Origin: Symbiodinium sp. CCMP2592
Lineage: Eukaryota; Sar; Dinophyceae; Suessiales; Symbiodiniaceae
Direction of reading: 5' to 3'
Length of the DNA stretch: 64,000 bases
Assembly: GCA_905221615.1 (NCBI GenBank)
Contig: CAJNDT010005866.1
Span: forward strand, 62,001-126,000
How positions within the stretch are numbered: position 1 is the stretch's first letter; each line of letters starts with the position of its first letter. The position numbers and the translations under genes were made by a program. This document shows positions 36,801-46,806 of the stretch, in pieces. The notes beneath the pieces are model-generated. The model was given only the letters and a program-made list of their open reading frames with translations, did no database searches and was not told where the DNA came from.

Positions 36801-37630
36801 CTGAGGAAACTACAATATCTTTAAAAGGGCAGCACGAATCAAAAATACAGGGCGCCGCGACCGTAAAACCACACAAGCAAGCGGAGCTCTTTTCTTTGTC
36901 GATAACTTGGAGGGGCCCGTCTGTCATTTTTGAGAGCTCTCTTCTGATCGGAAGCTCTCCTCCATGTTTTGAAGAGAAGGGGGGAGATGGTCAGGAGTTC
37001 TCGCCCCTGACTAAGAGAGAAAGGAGTCTTCTTGTCGACTGTCGACAGAGAGGTAAACACACCTCTCTTCTTTCTCGAGAAATTGGAGGAGCCTCTCTTC
37101 TGAGTTGTTGGGGTAGAAGACCTGTCAGGGGATCTCTTCCTCCATCAAAGGGTACAGGAGCAGCCCTCTTCTGTCTTGCGAAATTGGAGGGAGCTTTCTT
37201 CCTGTTTTGGACGATTAGGTAGACAACCCAATAACTTGGAAGTGCCGGTCTATCGCTCTCTTCTGCATCATTGGATTCAGCGGGCTTTTCTGTTTGGAAC
37301 GAGGAAGAGGAGATACTCAGGAGCTTTCTTAATTTCCCTTGCCAAGAGAGAAAGAACGCCTCTTCTGGCCGACTGAGGGTAGACGGAGGGCTCTTCTCTC
37401 TCGCGAAGTTGGAGGGGCTTGACTGCTATTTTGAAACAGGGCCCTCGTCTGTCTCACAAGGTTGGAGGAGTCCCACCCTCTCTTCTTGAACGTATAGGGT
37501 ATGCTTGCTTCCCTCTTTGGCAAGGCAATGGGGATAGTCAGGATCTCCTTCCCTTACCTAGAAAGAAGGAGGCCTCTGCTGATGGGTTAACGGAGCTCCC
37601 GTCTTGCTCGATAACTCATAGGGACCTGTC
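33814..37630. repeat. Higher-order satellite array, block 2
   Basis: Continues block 1 in phase. The anchor TGACTGCTATTTTGAAACAG recurs near 34,242, 35,849 and 37,417 (1,607 and 1,568 bp apart). The first unit is short by about 270-300 bp: after TTTTGAAGAGGAGGGG it jumps to a later subunit. The block ends exactly at GGGACCTGTC (37,621-37,630), where intact units continue TGTCTGTTTAT. That continuation resumes at 52,680. Confidence 0.9.
37621..37630. repeat. Target-site duplication, left copy
   Basis: GGGACCTGTC, repeated at 52,670-52,679. Uninterrupted satellite units (about 34,446 and 36,044) carry this 10-mer once. Confidence 0.85.
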
Positions 37631-37666
37631 GAGAGAGGGTCTTATGTCCGACAAGAAAAACACAAC
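37631..37666 (+). repeat. Left terminal inverted repeat
   Basis: Begins GAGAGAGGGTCTTATG and contains CCGACAAGAAAAACACAAC. Pairs with 52,634-52,669 at 26 of 36 positions. A further CCGACAAG follows at 37,672. Confidence 0.75.
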
Positions 37667-37759
37667 GACCGACAAGCAACGCGCGTGCCCCGACAGGCAA
37701 GTCTATGGCTCTGATGTGACATATCTCTTATATCCTACAATGTACACTCCACATATTTA

Positions 37760-37999
37760 TGTACCTAAACCTTAAACCTTAAACCTTACGTACCTAAACC
37801 TTAAACCTTACGTACCTTAACCCTAAACCTTACGTACCTTAACCCTACACCTTACGTACCTTAACCCTAAACCTTACGTACCTTAACCCTAAACCTTACG
37901 TACCTTAACCCTACACCTTACGTACCTTAACCCTAAACCTTACGTACCTTAACCCTAAACCTTACGTACCTTAACCCTACACCTTACGTACCTAAACCC
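37760..37999. repeat. 22-bp minisatellite with 66-bp higher order
   Basis: The unit is CGTACCTTAACCCTAAACCT plus TA. Two unit types differ at one base (CCCTAAACC versus CCCTACACC). After the first two units they follow the order A-A-C, A-A-C, giving a 66-bp super-unit. The unit contains one telomere heptamer. Confidence 0.9.
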
Positions 38000-38063
38000 T
38001 AAACTTTTTACAGTAAAAGCTTAGGTCTAGGTGGTGGAGCCATAAAGCCATGGCAGCCTGACA

Positions 38064-41000
38064 ATGTCCGATCGTTTGTCGGTCGGAGAGCAGCTGGCAG
38101 AGCTCAGCGCAGCTCTGGCTTGTTTGTGATTTGATCTGATCCGCTGTACTGTAACGGGGGGCTGGCGAGGCGGGTTTTTGACCAGCTCAGTTCAGGTTGC
38201 CCAGCTTCGAACGACGTTGGCTCAGCGAGACCTGGACGTCTCTGGCAACAAGGCATATCGTTTCTGTCGTTGTGCACACAAAACAGTTTGACAATCCTTG
38301 TTTTCTAAGCCGTCAGGCCACCTTGCTGCGGCGCCTTCGTGGTGCTGGGACAACGAAAGAGTTCACATGTTCGAAGTGTGCTCGTGTCGTGACCGAGTTG
38401 CCATGTGGAGACCGAAAGGAATGTCAAAGTTGCCGAGCTCTTGTGAAGCAGCTCTTGGCTCACGATGTAGCGGTCCAAGACTTGGGCCTTGATGCTGCCT
38501 TGTTGCGGAGTTTCTATGCGACAGTGGCAAATGCTCGCACTGCTTCGCCGATGCCGTGGAGCGATGTGCGAGAAATGCTATTGATGTCCTTGTCCTCACA
38601 CCACGAGCTGAGCCACAAGAAAGTTCGCTTCTGCAAGGAGCGGCCGCTCAAGTATTGGACTGACCGTGGATATGATGAGAATTATATCATGCAGCACTGC
38701 CCCGTCGTGGACGATCCGAAAATGGGACGGTTGTACCAGGGCGAGGTTCGCAGCGAAAGGGAGGTGAACCATCGAAAACTTTCCCTGAAGATTCTGTCTG
38801 AGTCTATCGAGAAGACCAAGAAGCGCAAGGAGCCGCTGTCTTTGCCCACGATTGGCAGGCTGTGCAGCTGCTTGTCTTGCTAGGAGCTCCAGAAAGCCAG
38901 CTCGAAAAGGGCGAAAAAACAGAAGGCAGCGCAGGCCGGAAAGTTCACCGTTTTTGTTATGACTTCGGTGTTTACCTGTAGTAGTGTTCCGTGTTGGTGT
39001 CTAAGCGTGACAATCTCTATGACTTCCGAAAATGAGTCGTAACGCGCGTTAGTTGCGGGAAGGCTCGCCCACCGTTTTTGTTATGACTTCGGTGTTTACC
39101 TGTAGTAGTGTTCCGTGTTGGTGTCTAAGCGTGACAATCTCTTGAGCAATCTTGCTCAGGGTCACGACGCTGTCGCTTCGCCATCAGACCTGGGCGATGT
39201 CGAGCAGCAGAAGGACCGTGTTGGTGTCTAAGCGTGACAATCTCTTGAGCAATCTTGCTCAGGGTCACGACGTTGTCGCTTCGGCATCAGACCTGGGCGA
39301 GCATCAGAAGGACCGTGTTGGTGTCTAAGCGTGACAATCTCTTGAGCAATCTTGCTCAGGGTCACGACGATGTCGCTTGGCCATCAGACCTGGGCGATGT
39401 CGAGCAGCAGAAGGAGCAGAAGGAGTTGCTGCTCGACATCTGTGCTGCCAAGCTCCTCTTCTTGTTTCATCCAAAAACTCGAGAACGTTTCGCGCGGCTT
39501 TCCCTATACTTCATGAACTGAAAGCAGACTAATGAGCTGCTCAGGTGCAAGTTGGTCTGTTTCGGGCACGAGAACGCGGGAGTGACATGTTACTTGCAGG
39601 CCAGATGCTGCGACTGGTATGCTTGCGTGTGAACACACAAGTTTTTTTTCTTGGCTTTCCATTTGGGCCAGGCTACCTTGACCATCCTGGCTATGCATGA
39701 GGTCTGCGAAAGCCTGCCCTTGCAGTAATTACAGATTCTAGCTTCGATTATTTATGAGGAGCTTCTTGGCAGTGATCCTCTCGACGAGACCTTGCACAAG
39801 GACTCTCTTAAGAGGCTGCTCTCGGGTTCTGTCATCCTCCAAGCAATTGTTGACCTGGTTCCAGGACATTTCCAATATCATTGAAGTATCTCGAACTCGA
39901 GTGGTGGACCGCCTTCGCATGGCTGCTTGGCCATCATGGTCTACCGGTTTTTCGCAAGCGACTCGTGACTTCGGTCCAGGTGCAGCTGGAGCAGTACTTG
40001 TCCAATTTTGATTTGGTCTCCCGCGGTGCGCAGGCCTCTCTGAGGGATGACGCGCAACACGAGAAGAAGACCTCATTTACATACCCTCAAACACTCATTC
40101 TATAGGTTTCGGGGAAGTCGGCTTTCAGACAAGGATTACGGCTTTAGGGGTTTTGGAGGGGTTCAGGGGTTTAGGGTTTTGCAACCTGTGGCAGGAGGAT
40201 GCTGTTCGAATATTCGAAGAGATTTTGCCAGTGTGCTTGGCCTGACTTTATTTTCCTGGCACATAAAAGAAAGCATGTCCTTCGCAAGTTCCACTTTTCG
40301 AGTGGAGCCTAAGTGAGGTGCGGTGGGCCTGAGCTGACTTTCAACATGGTGAGCTGCGCCAAAATCGAAGTGCTCAATGAGCTTGAGCTGGATGCACTGT
40401 GGCGGCTTTCAAGTTGGGGGTCGAGGCATGCTGGGGGTTAGGTGAAATGCACAGTATTCTTGTTGAGGAACTGCCGCCAAGCCCAGGACTCGCGAGTTTC
40501 GGACCCTCCTTCCGAGCCGCTACACATTCTCCGCGTCCCGCTTGCTTCGTGCTCATTTTCCATCGCTGACACTTCAACGCATGCCGAGCATGTTTTGCTT
40601 TTTGTTTGGGCCTCCTTGCAAGGCTCTTGCGGGCAATGCTTCTGAGGGCTGCAACCTGCAACTCCTGCTGGAAGCCGCAATATTTGCGGAGGCGCGTGCC
40701 TTTCCTGCTGTGTTTGTCTTGAGTCTTCAGTTCCTTGTTATGAGGTGGACAATTGCAAAGTGCACCTGACCAACGGGGATAGCGCGCGATTCACAGCCAC
40801 CAGAGCGCTCAAGCGTCGATGTGGCAAGCTCCCTGTTTGCGTCTGTATATAAGACCCTCTCCCTTGGCGCGCGTCCTGCATTGTCGCATCCAGGTTGGCC
40901 CCGCTTACGCTGCCTCTATGCTTGGAGCGATGGAGTGTGCCGGACATGTCTACAACTGGCAGCTGCAAGAACTCTGTCTCCATCACTGTTCCTTTCCAGG

Positions 41001-42350
41001 TTGGCGCCTTGGTGGTCCGGGTACCCGCCTAAACCTTAAAACCCCCACCCCCCCATTTGATTCATTCAATCCCTTCCCTGCCTAGGTGGGATGGGGAAAG
41101 GGAAGCTGAGGGAAGAGCTAGGGACAGGGGGCGGGGGACCTCACACCGCATTACATCCCCCACACCCCTTATAACCCTTACACCCCGTACACACTCCCTG
41201 CACCCTTACACCTCCTTACACCCACTTACACCCTCTACGCACCCTACACGCCTCACGCCCCCTTATACACACCCCTCACACACCCTATGGTACACCCCTT
41301 TCACGCCCTACACCCTAGACTCCTAGACCCTTTACACCCAACTATCATGCGCATTTTCTCTGAGGGATTGCAATTGCCTCTGCTACCTCCGGACCACTCA
41401 GACTTATGCCTTGAAGATGTGGAGCTCCTCGGCTTTCCTTTTCTCGACTATGCGAACATATAGACAGTCCTGCGCAGTCAACTTGCTAGCTGAGGTTATG
41501 GGAATACGATCTTCGCTCTTTCATTGTGCACGAGGTGCGACCAACGTTTTGTGCAGACACTTCGCCGTTCTCATGCTGATGTGTTTTAAACACAAGGCCA
41601 TATACACCCCCAAATAACCCCTGAGGTCCCTCACACGGGTCCCTCCTTTAGTCCCTGGAGTGTTGCGAGGGCACGCTGGATGGGGGGCATTTTATTGCCT
41701 GCTACAAAGCCGACACATGGTACATGGTCGATAACAATCGACGCACAGGCTCCTTGGCCGCAAATGATCCTAAGCATTACACGTGTCAAACATATTCCCA
41801 GCGCCGCTACTTCCTCTGCCTGCTTCAGCTCTCACCAACGAGAAGGCCATCAGCCTGGCCAGTGTTGCATATCTGCTTCTCGGCAGTCGAAAGCCCGCGT
41901 TACACATGTGCTTTGTTTTTTCATGTTTGCCCGGCGCGCAGAGGCTCGTGTATGAATTGAAAAAATATCTGGGAATGACCCGTGGCGAGCCCCTCTGTCC
42001 GCCAGCAGGCCACCAGCAGTCCATTTAAGCAGCCATGCTGGCCTTTTGGATTTTCTGTTTCAGGATCTTCTGCAGACCGCCTTCCGCCTACCTTTGCTCC
42101 TTGGCCGTGTGGTTCCTTTCCAGCATATTTGCGAATGTGTCCTTCTCAAGGACTACGCCAATGTGTCTGGCGAAGGGTTGAGCTTCGAAAAAGTTCAGGA
42201 GGCCATGGCCCCACGCAGCAGATGTAGCTGCCCAAAGACTTCTGTAAATATCTGGCAGGTCCAGCGATTTGTGCGTCACCTCCGTGCCGGGCCGCGCATC
42301 GAATTGGACGGTGGGGAGGTCGGAACCCTGAACCGTCCGGGGTGTGAGGG
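38064..42350 (+). CDS. Multi-exon SAP-domain gene of unknown function (partial model)
   Basis: The best-supported exons are 38,064-38,111 (possible start, MSDRLSVGEQLAELSA), 38,196-38,252 (VAQLRTTLAQRDLDVSGNK), 38,317-38,829 and 38,884-38,943. The second exon joined to ATLLRRLRGAG makes a SAP domain, a short helix-helix DNA-binding fold. A Cys cluster follows (CSKC, then CGDRKECQSC: spacing C-x2-C-x8-C-x5-C-x2-C), possibly zinc-binding. Exon 4 is Lys-rich (ASSKRAKKQKAA), like a nuclear signal. The first intron would be GC-AG, the second is GC-AG (38,253-38,316) and the third GA-AG (38,830-38,883). Downstream exon-like pieces follow AG acceptors at 39,545, 39,672, 39,735, 41,479, 41,831, 41,941 and 42,064. 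One junction near 39,880 needs a frame change, so either an intron was missed or the gene is damaged. Exact 3' end not determined. It is cargo of the 15-kb element. Confidence 0.5.
38253..38316 (+). other. GC-AG intron inside the SAP domain
   Basis: 64 bp, starting GCATATCG and ending CCGTCAG before GCC. Its removal joins VSGNK to ATLLRRLRG in frame and restores the SAP consensus. The paralogous intron at 43,602-43,650 sits at the same codon. Confidence 0.7.
38830..38883 (+). other. GA-AG intron
   Basis: 54 bp from GAGCCGCT to TTGCTAG. It contains the stop that would otherwise end the frame. Removal fuses KKTKKRK to ELQKASSKRAKK in frame, a continuous basic region. GA donors are rare outside dinoflagellates. 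Confidence 0.55.
38945..39480 (+). repeat. Tandemly duplicated exon/intron segment
   Basis: GTGTTGGTGTCTAAGCGTGA recurs at about 38,986, 39,116, 39,218 and 39,315. The full unit encodes VLVSKRDNLLSNLAQGHD and continues SDLGDVEQQK. The upstream part (CACCGTTTTTGTTATGACTT) is also duplicated (38,947 and 39,070). Units are about 97-130 bp and mostly not multiples of three, so probably one copy, the last (to about 39,480), is used as exon. Confidence 0.75.
41130..41335. repeat. C-rich degenerate CCCTTACAC repeat
   Basis: CACCCTTACAC- and CCCTACACG-like words recur at about 10-14-bp intervals, probably within an intron of the SAP gene. Confidence 0.6.
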
Positions 42351-42375
42351 GTGTAATGGGTCTAGGGAGTGTATT

Positions 42376-42682
42376 ACACACAATACAAAACAATAAATGT
42401 CGCTCCAGATCTGTCTACCACACTACAAGCATGGACTGGGACTCGCCTTCTCTCTATCGCTCTCTCTCACATTTTTTTCGCGTCCGTAATTAATGGAATT
42501 GCGCGCGCGAAAACTTGGTCGAACCAAGCCAGGAACCGAGCCACCCCCCCACTCCACCCTAACCCATTTTTTTCGCGTCCGAAATTATTGGAATTGCGCG
42601 CGCGAAAACGGGCCACCCTTCCCCCTCCCCCTCTCCCCTCCTAGGGGGGAAGTTTTGATTAAACACACAATACAAAACAAAC
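42376..42682. repeat. Paired direct repeats with CGCG-rich arms
   Basis: ACACACAATACAAAACAA occurs at about 42,376 and 42,664. Between them a second direct repeat, TTTTTTTCGCGTCCG followed by GGAATTGCGCGCGCGAAAAC, occurs at about 42,472-42,513 and 42,568-42,609. Each copy has TTTTCGCG and CGCGAAAA arms that can pair. Confidence 0.7.
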
Positions 42683-42773
42683 ACACACGCACACACACAT
42701 ACACACCCAAAGCAAGCGTAGTTTAAAACTATCCTCTGGAAGCTCAGAGCAAGCAGTTGAGAGCCTCTAAAAG

Positions 42774-43300
42774 CCGCGCACCCTCCGCGCACCCTCCGCG
42801 CACCCTCCGCGCACCCTCCGCGCACCCTCCGCGCACCCTCCGCGCACCCTCCGCGCACCCTCCGCGCACCCTCCGCGCACCCTCCGCGCACCCTCCGCGC
42901 ACCCTCCGCGCACCCTCGCGCACCCTCCGCGCACCCTCCCGCGGACCTCCGCGGACCCTCCGCGCACCCTCGCGCACCCTCCGCGCACCCCCCGCGCACC
43001 CCCCCGCAGCACCCTCGCACCCTCCGCGCACCCTCCGCACACCCCGCCCACCCCCCGCGCACCCTCCACGCACCCTCCGCGCACCCTCCGCACACACCCC
43101 CCCGAGCACTCTCCAGCACACCCCCCGCGCACCCCCCGCGTACCCCCGCACACCCTCCGCGCACCCTCCGCACACACCCCGCGCACCCCCCGCGCACCCA
43201 AACTGTCTGCGCACCCTCCGCGCATCCCCCGCACACCCTCCGCCGCGCACCCTCCGCGCACCCTCCGCGCACTCTCCGCACACCCCCCGCGCACAGTGCG
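42774..43300. repeat. 11-bp GC-rich minisatellite CCCTCCGCGCA
   Basis: About 45 units: perfect for the first ~12, then increasingly varied (CCCCCCGCGCA, CCCTCCGCACA). The long frames on both strands (up to 310 codons, Arg/Gly/Cys- or Pro-rich) exist only because the unit has no stop. Confidence 0.95.
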
Positions 43301-43355
43301 CGCACCCTGCCTCGACTGTCAGCCATGCACTTCACTTGTCTGTCTGCTTCGCCAG

Positions 43356-43800
43356 GCTGCCATCCCGAGCAAGTCCCAGTCTTCCGGACGGCAGAAGCAA
43401 GGCGACGACTCCGGCGAGGTGCCTGGCCTCGCATCTCTCCTTGCACTTGCCATGTCTGCCTGCTTGTGCAGGTTGGCCTGGACCAGCTCAAGGACAGCCT
43501 CCACTTTCACTGGCCCTCATTTGTACGTGTTGTCGGTCTCACAGGTAGCGCAGCTCAAGGACATGCTTCGGAACCTGAAGCTGCCAGTCAGCGGAACGAA
43601 GGCCTCTCAGCCAACTCCATGATGCCGCCTGTCCTTCTCCGACTGGGCAGGCTGAACTCGTAGCTCGTCTCCGCGACTCTGGCCAACAGCAGGCTAAGTC
43701 CATTCTCTGCCATGCTTCTTTAAGCTTCCGCGGCCCGCTTCTCTGTCAGGTTCCTTCAACAAAGCGGCCGAAGCACAAGACGATGGTGTCCTTCTTAGGG
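43356..43800 (+). CDS. SAP-domain gene fragment (partial)
   Basis: Exon 43,356-43,418 (AAIPSKSQSSGRQKQGDDSG plus E) ends at a GT donor, and that intron ends at 43,471. Exon 43,545-43,601 encodes VAQLKDMLRNLKLPVSGTK. A 49-bp GC-AG intron (43,602-43,650) follows, then AELVARLRDSGQQQA. Joined, these give a textbook SAP domain (LKDML-x3-KLPVSGTKAELVARL). The 57-nt exon and intron position equal those of the gene at 38,196, so the two share an ancestor. VPSTKRPKHKTMVSF may follow after another acceptor at 43,753. No further exons are seen before telomere-like filler, so it is probably truncated. Confidence 0.6.
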
Positions 43801-44139
43801 GACGATGGGGCTTCGACTTTGGAGTATAGGGCACACAGGAGAGGCTTTACTATCCACCCAACGCCCTAAACCCGGAACCCCGCGGTGAGGCTCCACCTGG
43901 CGGGCCGAGGAATGATCCAGGCTGCGCGCCTCCTAGTTTAAGTCTACGATGTAAGGCTCAGCGTGGCCATATAGGGAACCCACGCCAGCACGAGTTGAAG
44001 CGGTGCTCGCGTCACCCTAAACCTTGAAGCAAAACCCCCTGAAAACCCGAAGCTGTCCGGAAGGCTTCTCTGGAGGGGAGGTGTTTGAGTCCGGCGACGA
44101 GATGCCCCTGGCCGAAAGCCTGGGAGGCGGAGGGCCTAG

Positions 44140-44590
44140 GGCTTTGGGCTTTGGGGTGTAGGTTTTTGGGTCTAGGGTTTCGGGCTTTTAGGGTTCGTAG
44201 GGGTTTAGGGGTTTGGGGTTTGGGGGTTGAGAAGGTTGAGGGCTTGGGGCTGAGGGTTTGGGGTTTAGGGCTCCAGGCTCGCTGTTTGGGGTTTGGTTGG
44301 GGTTTGTTTAGGGTTTGTTTCGGGTTTGTAAGTGATAGTGAATGGCTAGCCGTAGTCAGAAGAATATCAATGTCAATGAGGACCAAAAAAACAATCAGAG
44401 ACACAGGCCCTTGACCAAAACCCTAAACCCTCAATCCTCAACTCAAAGCCGTAAACCGAAACCCTACTAAACCCCAAGACACTAAATCCTAAACCCTAAA
44501 CACTGAGCCTGCATCCTAAACCCTACTGGTAGTCCTAAAACCGACATCCTAAACCGTAAACCCCCGAACGACCCCAAACCCTAAAGCGCA
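44140..44590. repeat. Opposed telomere-like blocks
   Basis: TTTAGGG-derived, G-rich units at about 44,140-44,335 are followed by CCCTAAA-derived units at about 44,410-44,590, a loose inverted arrangement. Confidence 0.75.
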
Positions 44591-45069
44591 AGGCCCCGAG
44601 GACGACCATGGCAATGATCACAGGCTCGACTGCTTCGGTTTCCGATCTTCCGCGCGTCCGGTTCAGAGTTTAGGGTTTTGGATTTGGGATTTAGGGCTTC
44701 GGGTGTGAGAAGTCCATGTAGTAGGCAGTATTCGGGAGACCCCCAGAGCACCCTTCGAAACCCCACCTGTTTTGGGTTTCTTAAACGGCACCTTACGGGA
44801 GGGTCTATCTCCCCAAAATCCGACCATGCTTCAGGAGTTTGCAGTGGCATTTCTGGGTTTAGGGCTTTTCTGGTTTCCGGGCTTGTGCTCTAGGGGTTTA
44901 GAGTTTCAGATATGATTTGGCTTTCCTAGAAAACCTTGGGGTTGGGGTTGAGCAGCGTCTCCTTCGTCGTCTGCAGCTTTCAAGTACTCAAGTCATCAGA
45001 GTCCTTTAGAGCGCCCCCTATTCGTTCTGACTCGTAGCACACATCAAACGCGGGCTTCGTCGTCTTGCA

Positions 45070-45215
45070 GACCAAAGCAACGGCAACAAATCGTCGTCGT
45101 CCTCGTCGTCGTCCTCGTCGTCGTAGGCGTCGTCGGCCTTTGTCCTTGTCGTAGTCGCAGTCTTAGTCCTCTTCGATTTAGTCGCAGGCGCAGTCGTAGT
45201 CGTCGTAGTAGTGGT
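45070..45215. repeat. TCG/TCC triplet tract
   Basis: TCGTCG triplets with TCC and TAG variants. The Thr-rich minus-strand frame is a by-product. Confidence 0.85.
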
Positions 45216-45719
45216 GTGGGTAGTCGGTGAAAGCCGAAGTAGAAGGAACAGAACCACTGGTAGAAGGAGTCTATACGGAGTAGCAGCACCACGTCAGAGG
45301 CAGGACGGACAGACGTAGTGACCTTCGCAGCTCCGGAAGGATATGGGCAGCTCTCTGAATTAGGATCTTTTCTTCGGTAACCAAATAGTACGGTACTCTC
45401 CTAAACCGGACCCTAGATGCAACCCGCATTAGGGGAAGGGCCCAGCTGTTTGTGGAGGAAGCGGACGGTGGCTACGTCCGAAGCAAACCGGCGAAATCCA
45501 GAGGCGCTCTGCTTCCTGAGACAGGGGCCTGAATCGCTCTGCACCAACACTACTTTGGGTCAGCTCAAGTTAAACATGCATGTGGCCGACGCTTATTATG
45601 AGGTTCTCCCTCCTGACACCAGAGTGACAAGAGTCTGACGATGTTATGAGTTATGGAGGTATGTGATTAGTGTTTGTTGGGTTCATTGATATGTGTACTT
45701 AGTAAGCATCACTGGGCCG

Positions 45720-46469
45720 ATGCCTCGCCGGAAGCTCGTCTATACCGACCATGGGCCTCGTGTTGGCTATGGCACAAATGTTTTGCCAAAGCCTAAGCGT
45801 CCTGGGATTCCCTTGCCTATTGGTATCCTTCTGAGGGCTGCCGCCAGACTTTACGCAAAGGAACAGGAGTGGCTCGTGGCCGACTTCCGCACGCCGCGGA
45901 AGGTGGACATCGATGTTTGGGAGACAGTTGCAAGCTGCAGAAAGTGCGAAGACTGCGGGACGTGCTACCGTTTCACTGGCGGTTGGATAGAAGATGGCGC
46001 AGTGTTTTCATTGCAAGCTGCCACCTCCGGTGATTGCGACGGTTCCACACCCAGGCGCCGCAAAGCCCGCGGACAGCGGCAGGGTTGCCAACCGACTGCT
46101 GAGCAACGGGAGAAGATCTACCGCATTTGCGACAAATTGGCGGAGAACAACTTGAAGATCACGCCGTCTGCAGTGGCTGTGCGCATGGGCCAGGACAGAG
46201 TGTCGGGTCGCGCTTTGCGCGGACTCTTGAAGCATCGCAAGCGAACGTTGGGAGCAGCTACCGAGCGTTTTCTGAACTCTTCAGAAGGTTTCCCAGAGTA
46301 TGCGATGACGCGCTCAACCGATGATGAGAGCTCCAGCTTGAAGATCCTCAGCTACGTTTCTACTCGCGCTTCCTTTATGTGGATCAGTGTCGTTCCGGTT
46401 TTCCTCGCTGCGCTGACGGCGCTGCATGCAGCGTATCCTATCGAGCACATGCTGCTTGCTTGGTTTTAA
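45720..46469 (+). CDS. Mutator-like transposase, N-terminal part
   Basis: 249 codons from ATG at 45,720, with the frame open from 45,693. Residues ~75-105 hold CRKCEDCGTCYRF, then GGW and a later Cys, resembling the Cys-rich DNA-binding modules at the start of Mutator-like (FLYWCH/WRKY-GCM1-type) transposases. A basic stretch (RRRKARGQRQG) and a helical segment beginning TAEQREKIYRICDKLAENN and including GRALRGLLKHRKR follow. This matches the region that precedes the catalytic core in protist MULEs. It lies 5' of the core ORF on the same strand with a ~340-bp AT-rich gap. The last ~50 residues look non-homologous, so the true exon may end earlier. Confidence 0.55.
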   Translation: MPRRKLVYTDHGPRVGYGTNVLPKPKRPGIPLPIGILLRAAARLYAKEQEWLVADFRTPRKVDIDVWETVASCRKCEDCGTCYRFTGGWIEDGAVFSLQAATSGDCDGSTPRRRKARGQRQGCQPTAEQREKIYRICDKLAENNLKITPSAVAVRMGQDRVSGRALRGLLKHRKRTLGAATERFLNSSEGFPEYAMTRSTDDESSSLKILSYVSTRASFMWISVVPVFLAALTALHAAYPIEHMLLAWF

Positions 46470-46806
46470 GAACCCATTACAATAAATATATAAAACACAA
46501 CAAATATACAGAGCCCGCCCCAAAAACTACTTTACTAAATGTGTCGCCCGCTTCGCCCAGGGTCGACAAATAAAGACAAATAAAAACAACTAAAGACAAA
46601 ATAAAACAAATAAAGCTAAAGCTTGCCAGATACTAGCATAAATAAGGTTTTGGGCCTTTTACATATAAGCCTTGTTGATCTAAACCCCGTGGTTCTGACT
46701 CCCCGCAAACGGTTAAGGACTTAAACCCTTAACCCTGAACCCAAAAGGTCCCTCTGCGCTGACTTTACGCATCAGCTCTGCCACATGGGGTTCAAGTACG
46801 GCCTGA
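46470..46806. other. AT-rich gap between the transposase ORFs
   Basis: Contains repeated AAATAAAGACAAATAAA-like words (about 46,566-46,620) and a CCCTTAACCCTGAACCC run near 46,725. It interrupts the transposase where the first catalytic Asp would be expected. It is either an intron or an insertion that replaced that segment. A possible acceptor, ATATACAG, lies at 46,818-46,825. Confidence 0.5.

Noticed and set aside
42559..43548. Very long open frames on both strands (310 and 263 codons) rich in Arg/Gly/Cys or Pro/Ala
   Set aside because: They are the 11-bp minisatellite read in frames that contain no stop. The same sequence is open in five frames, and there is no domain.
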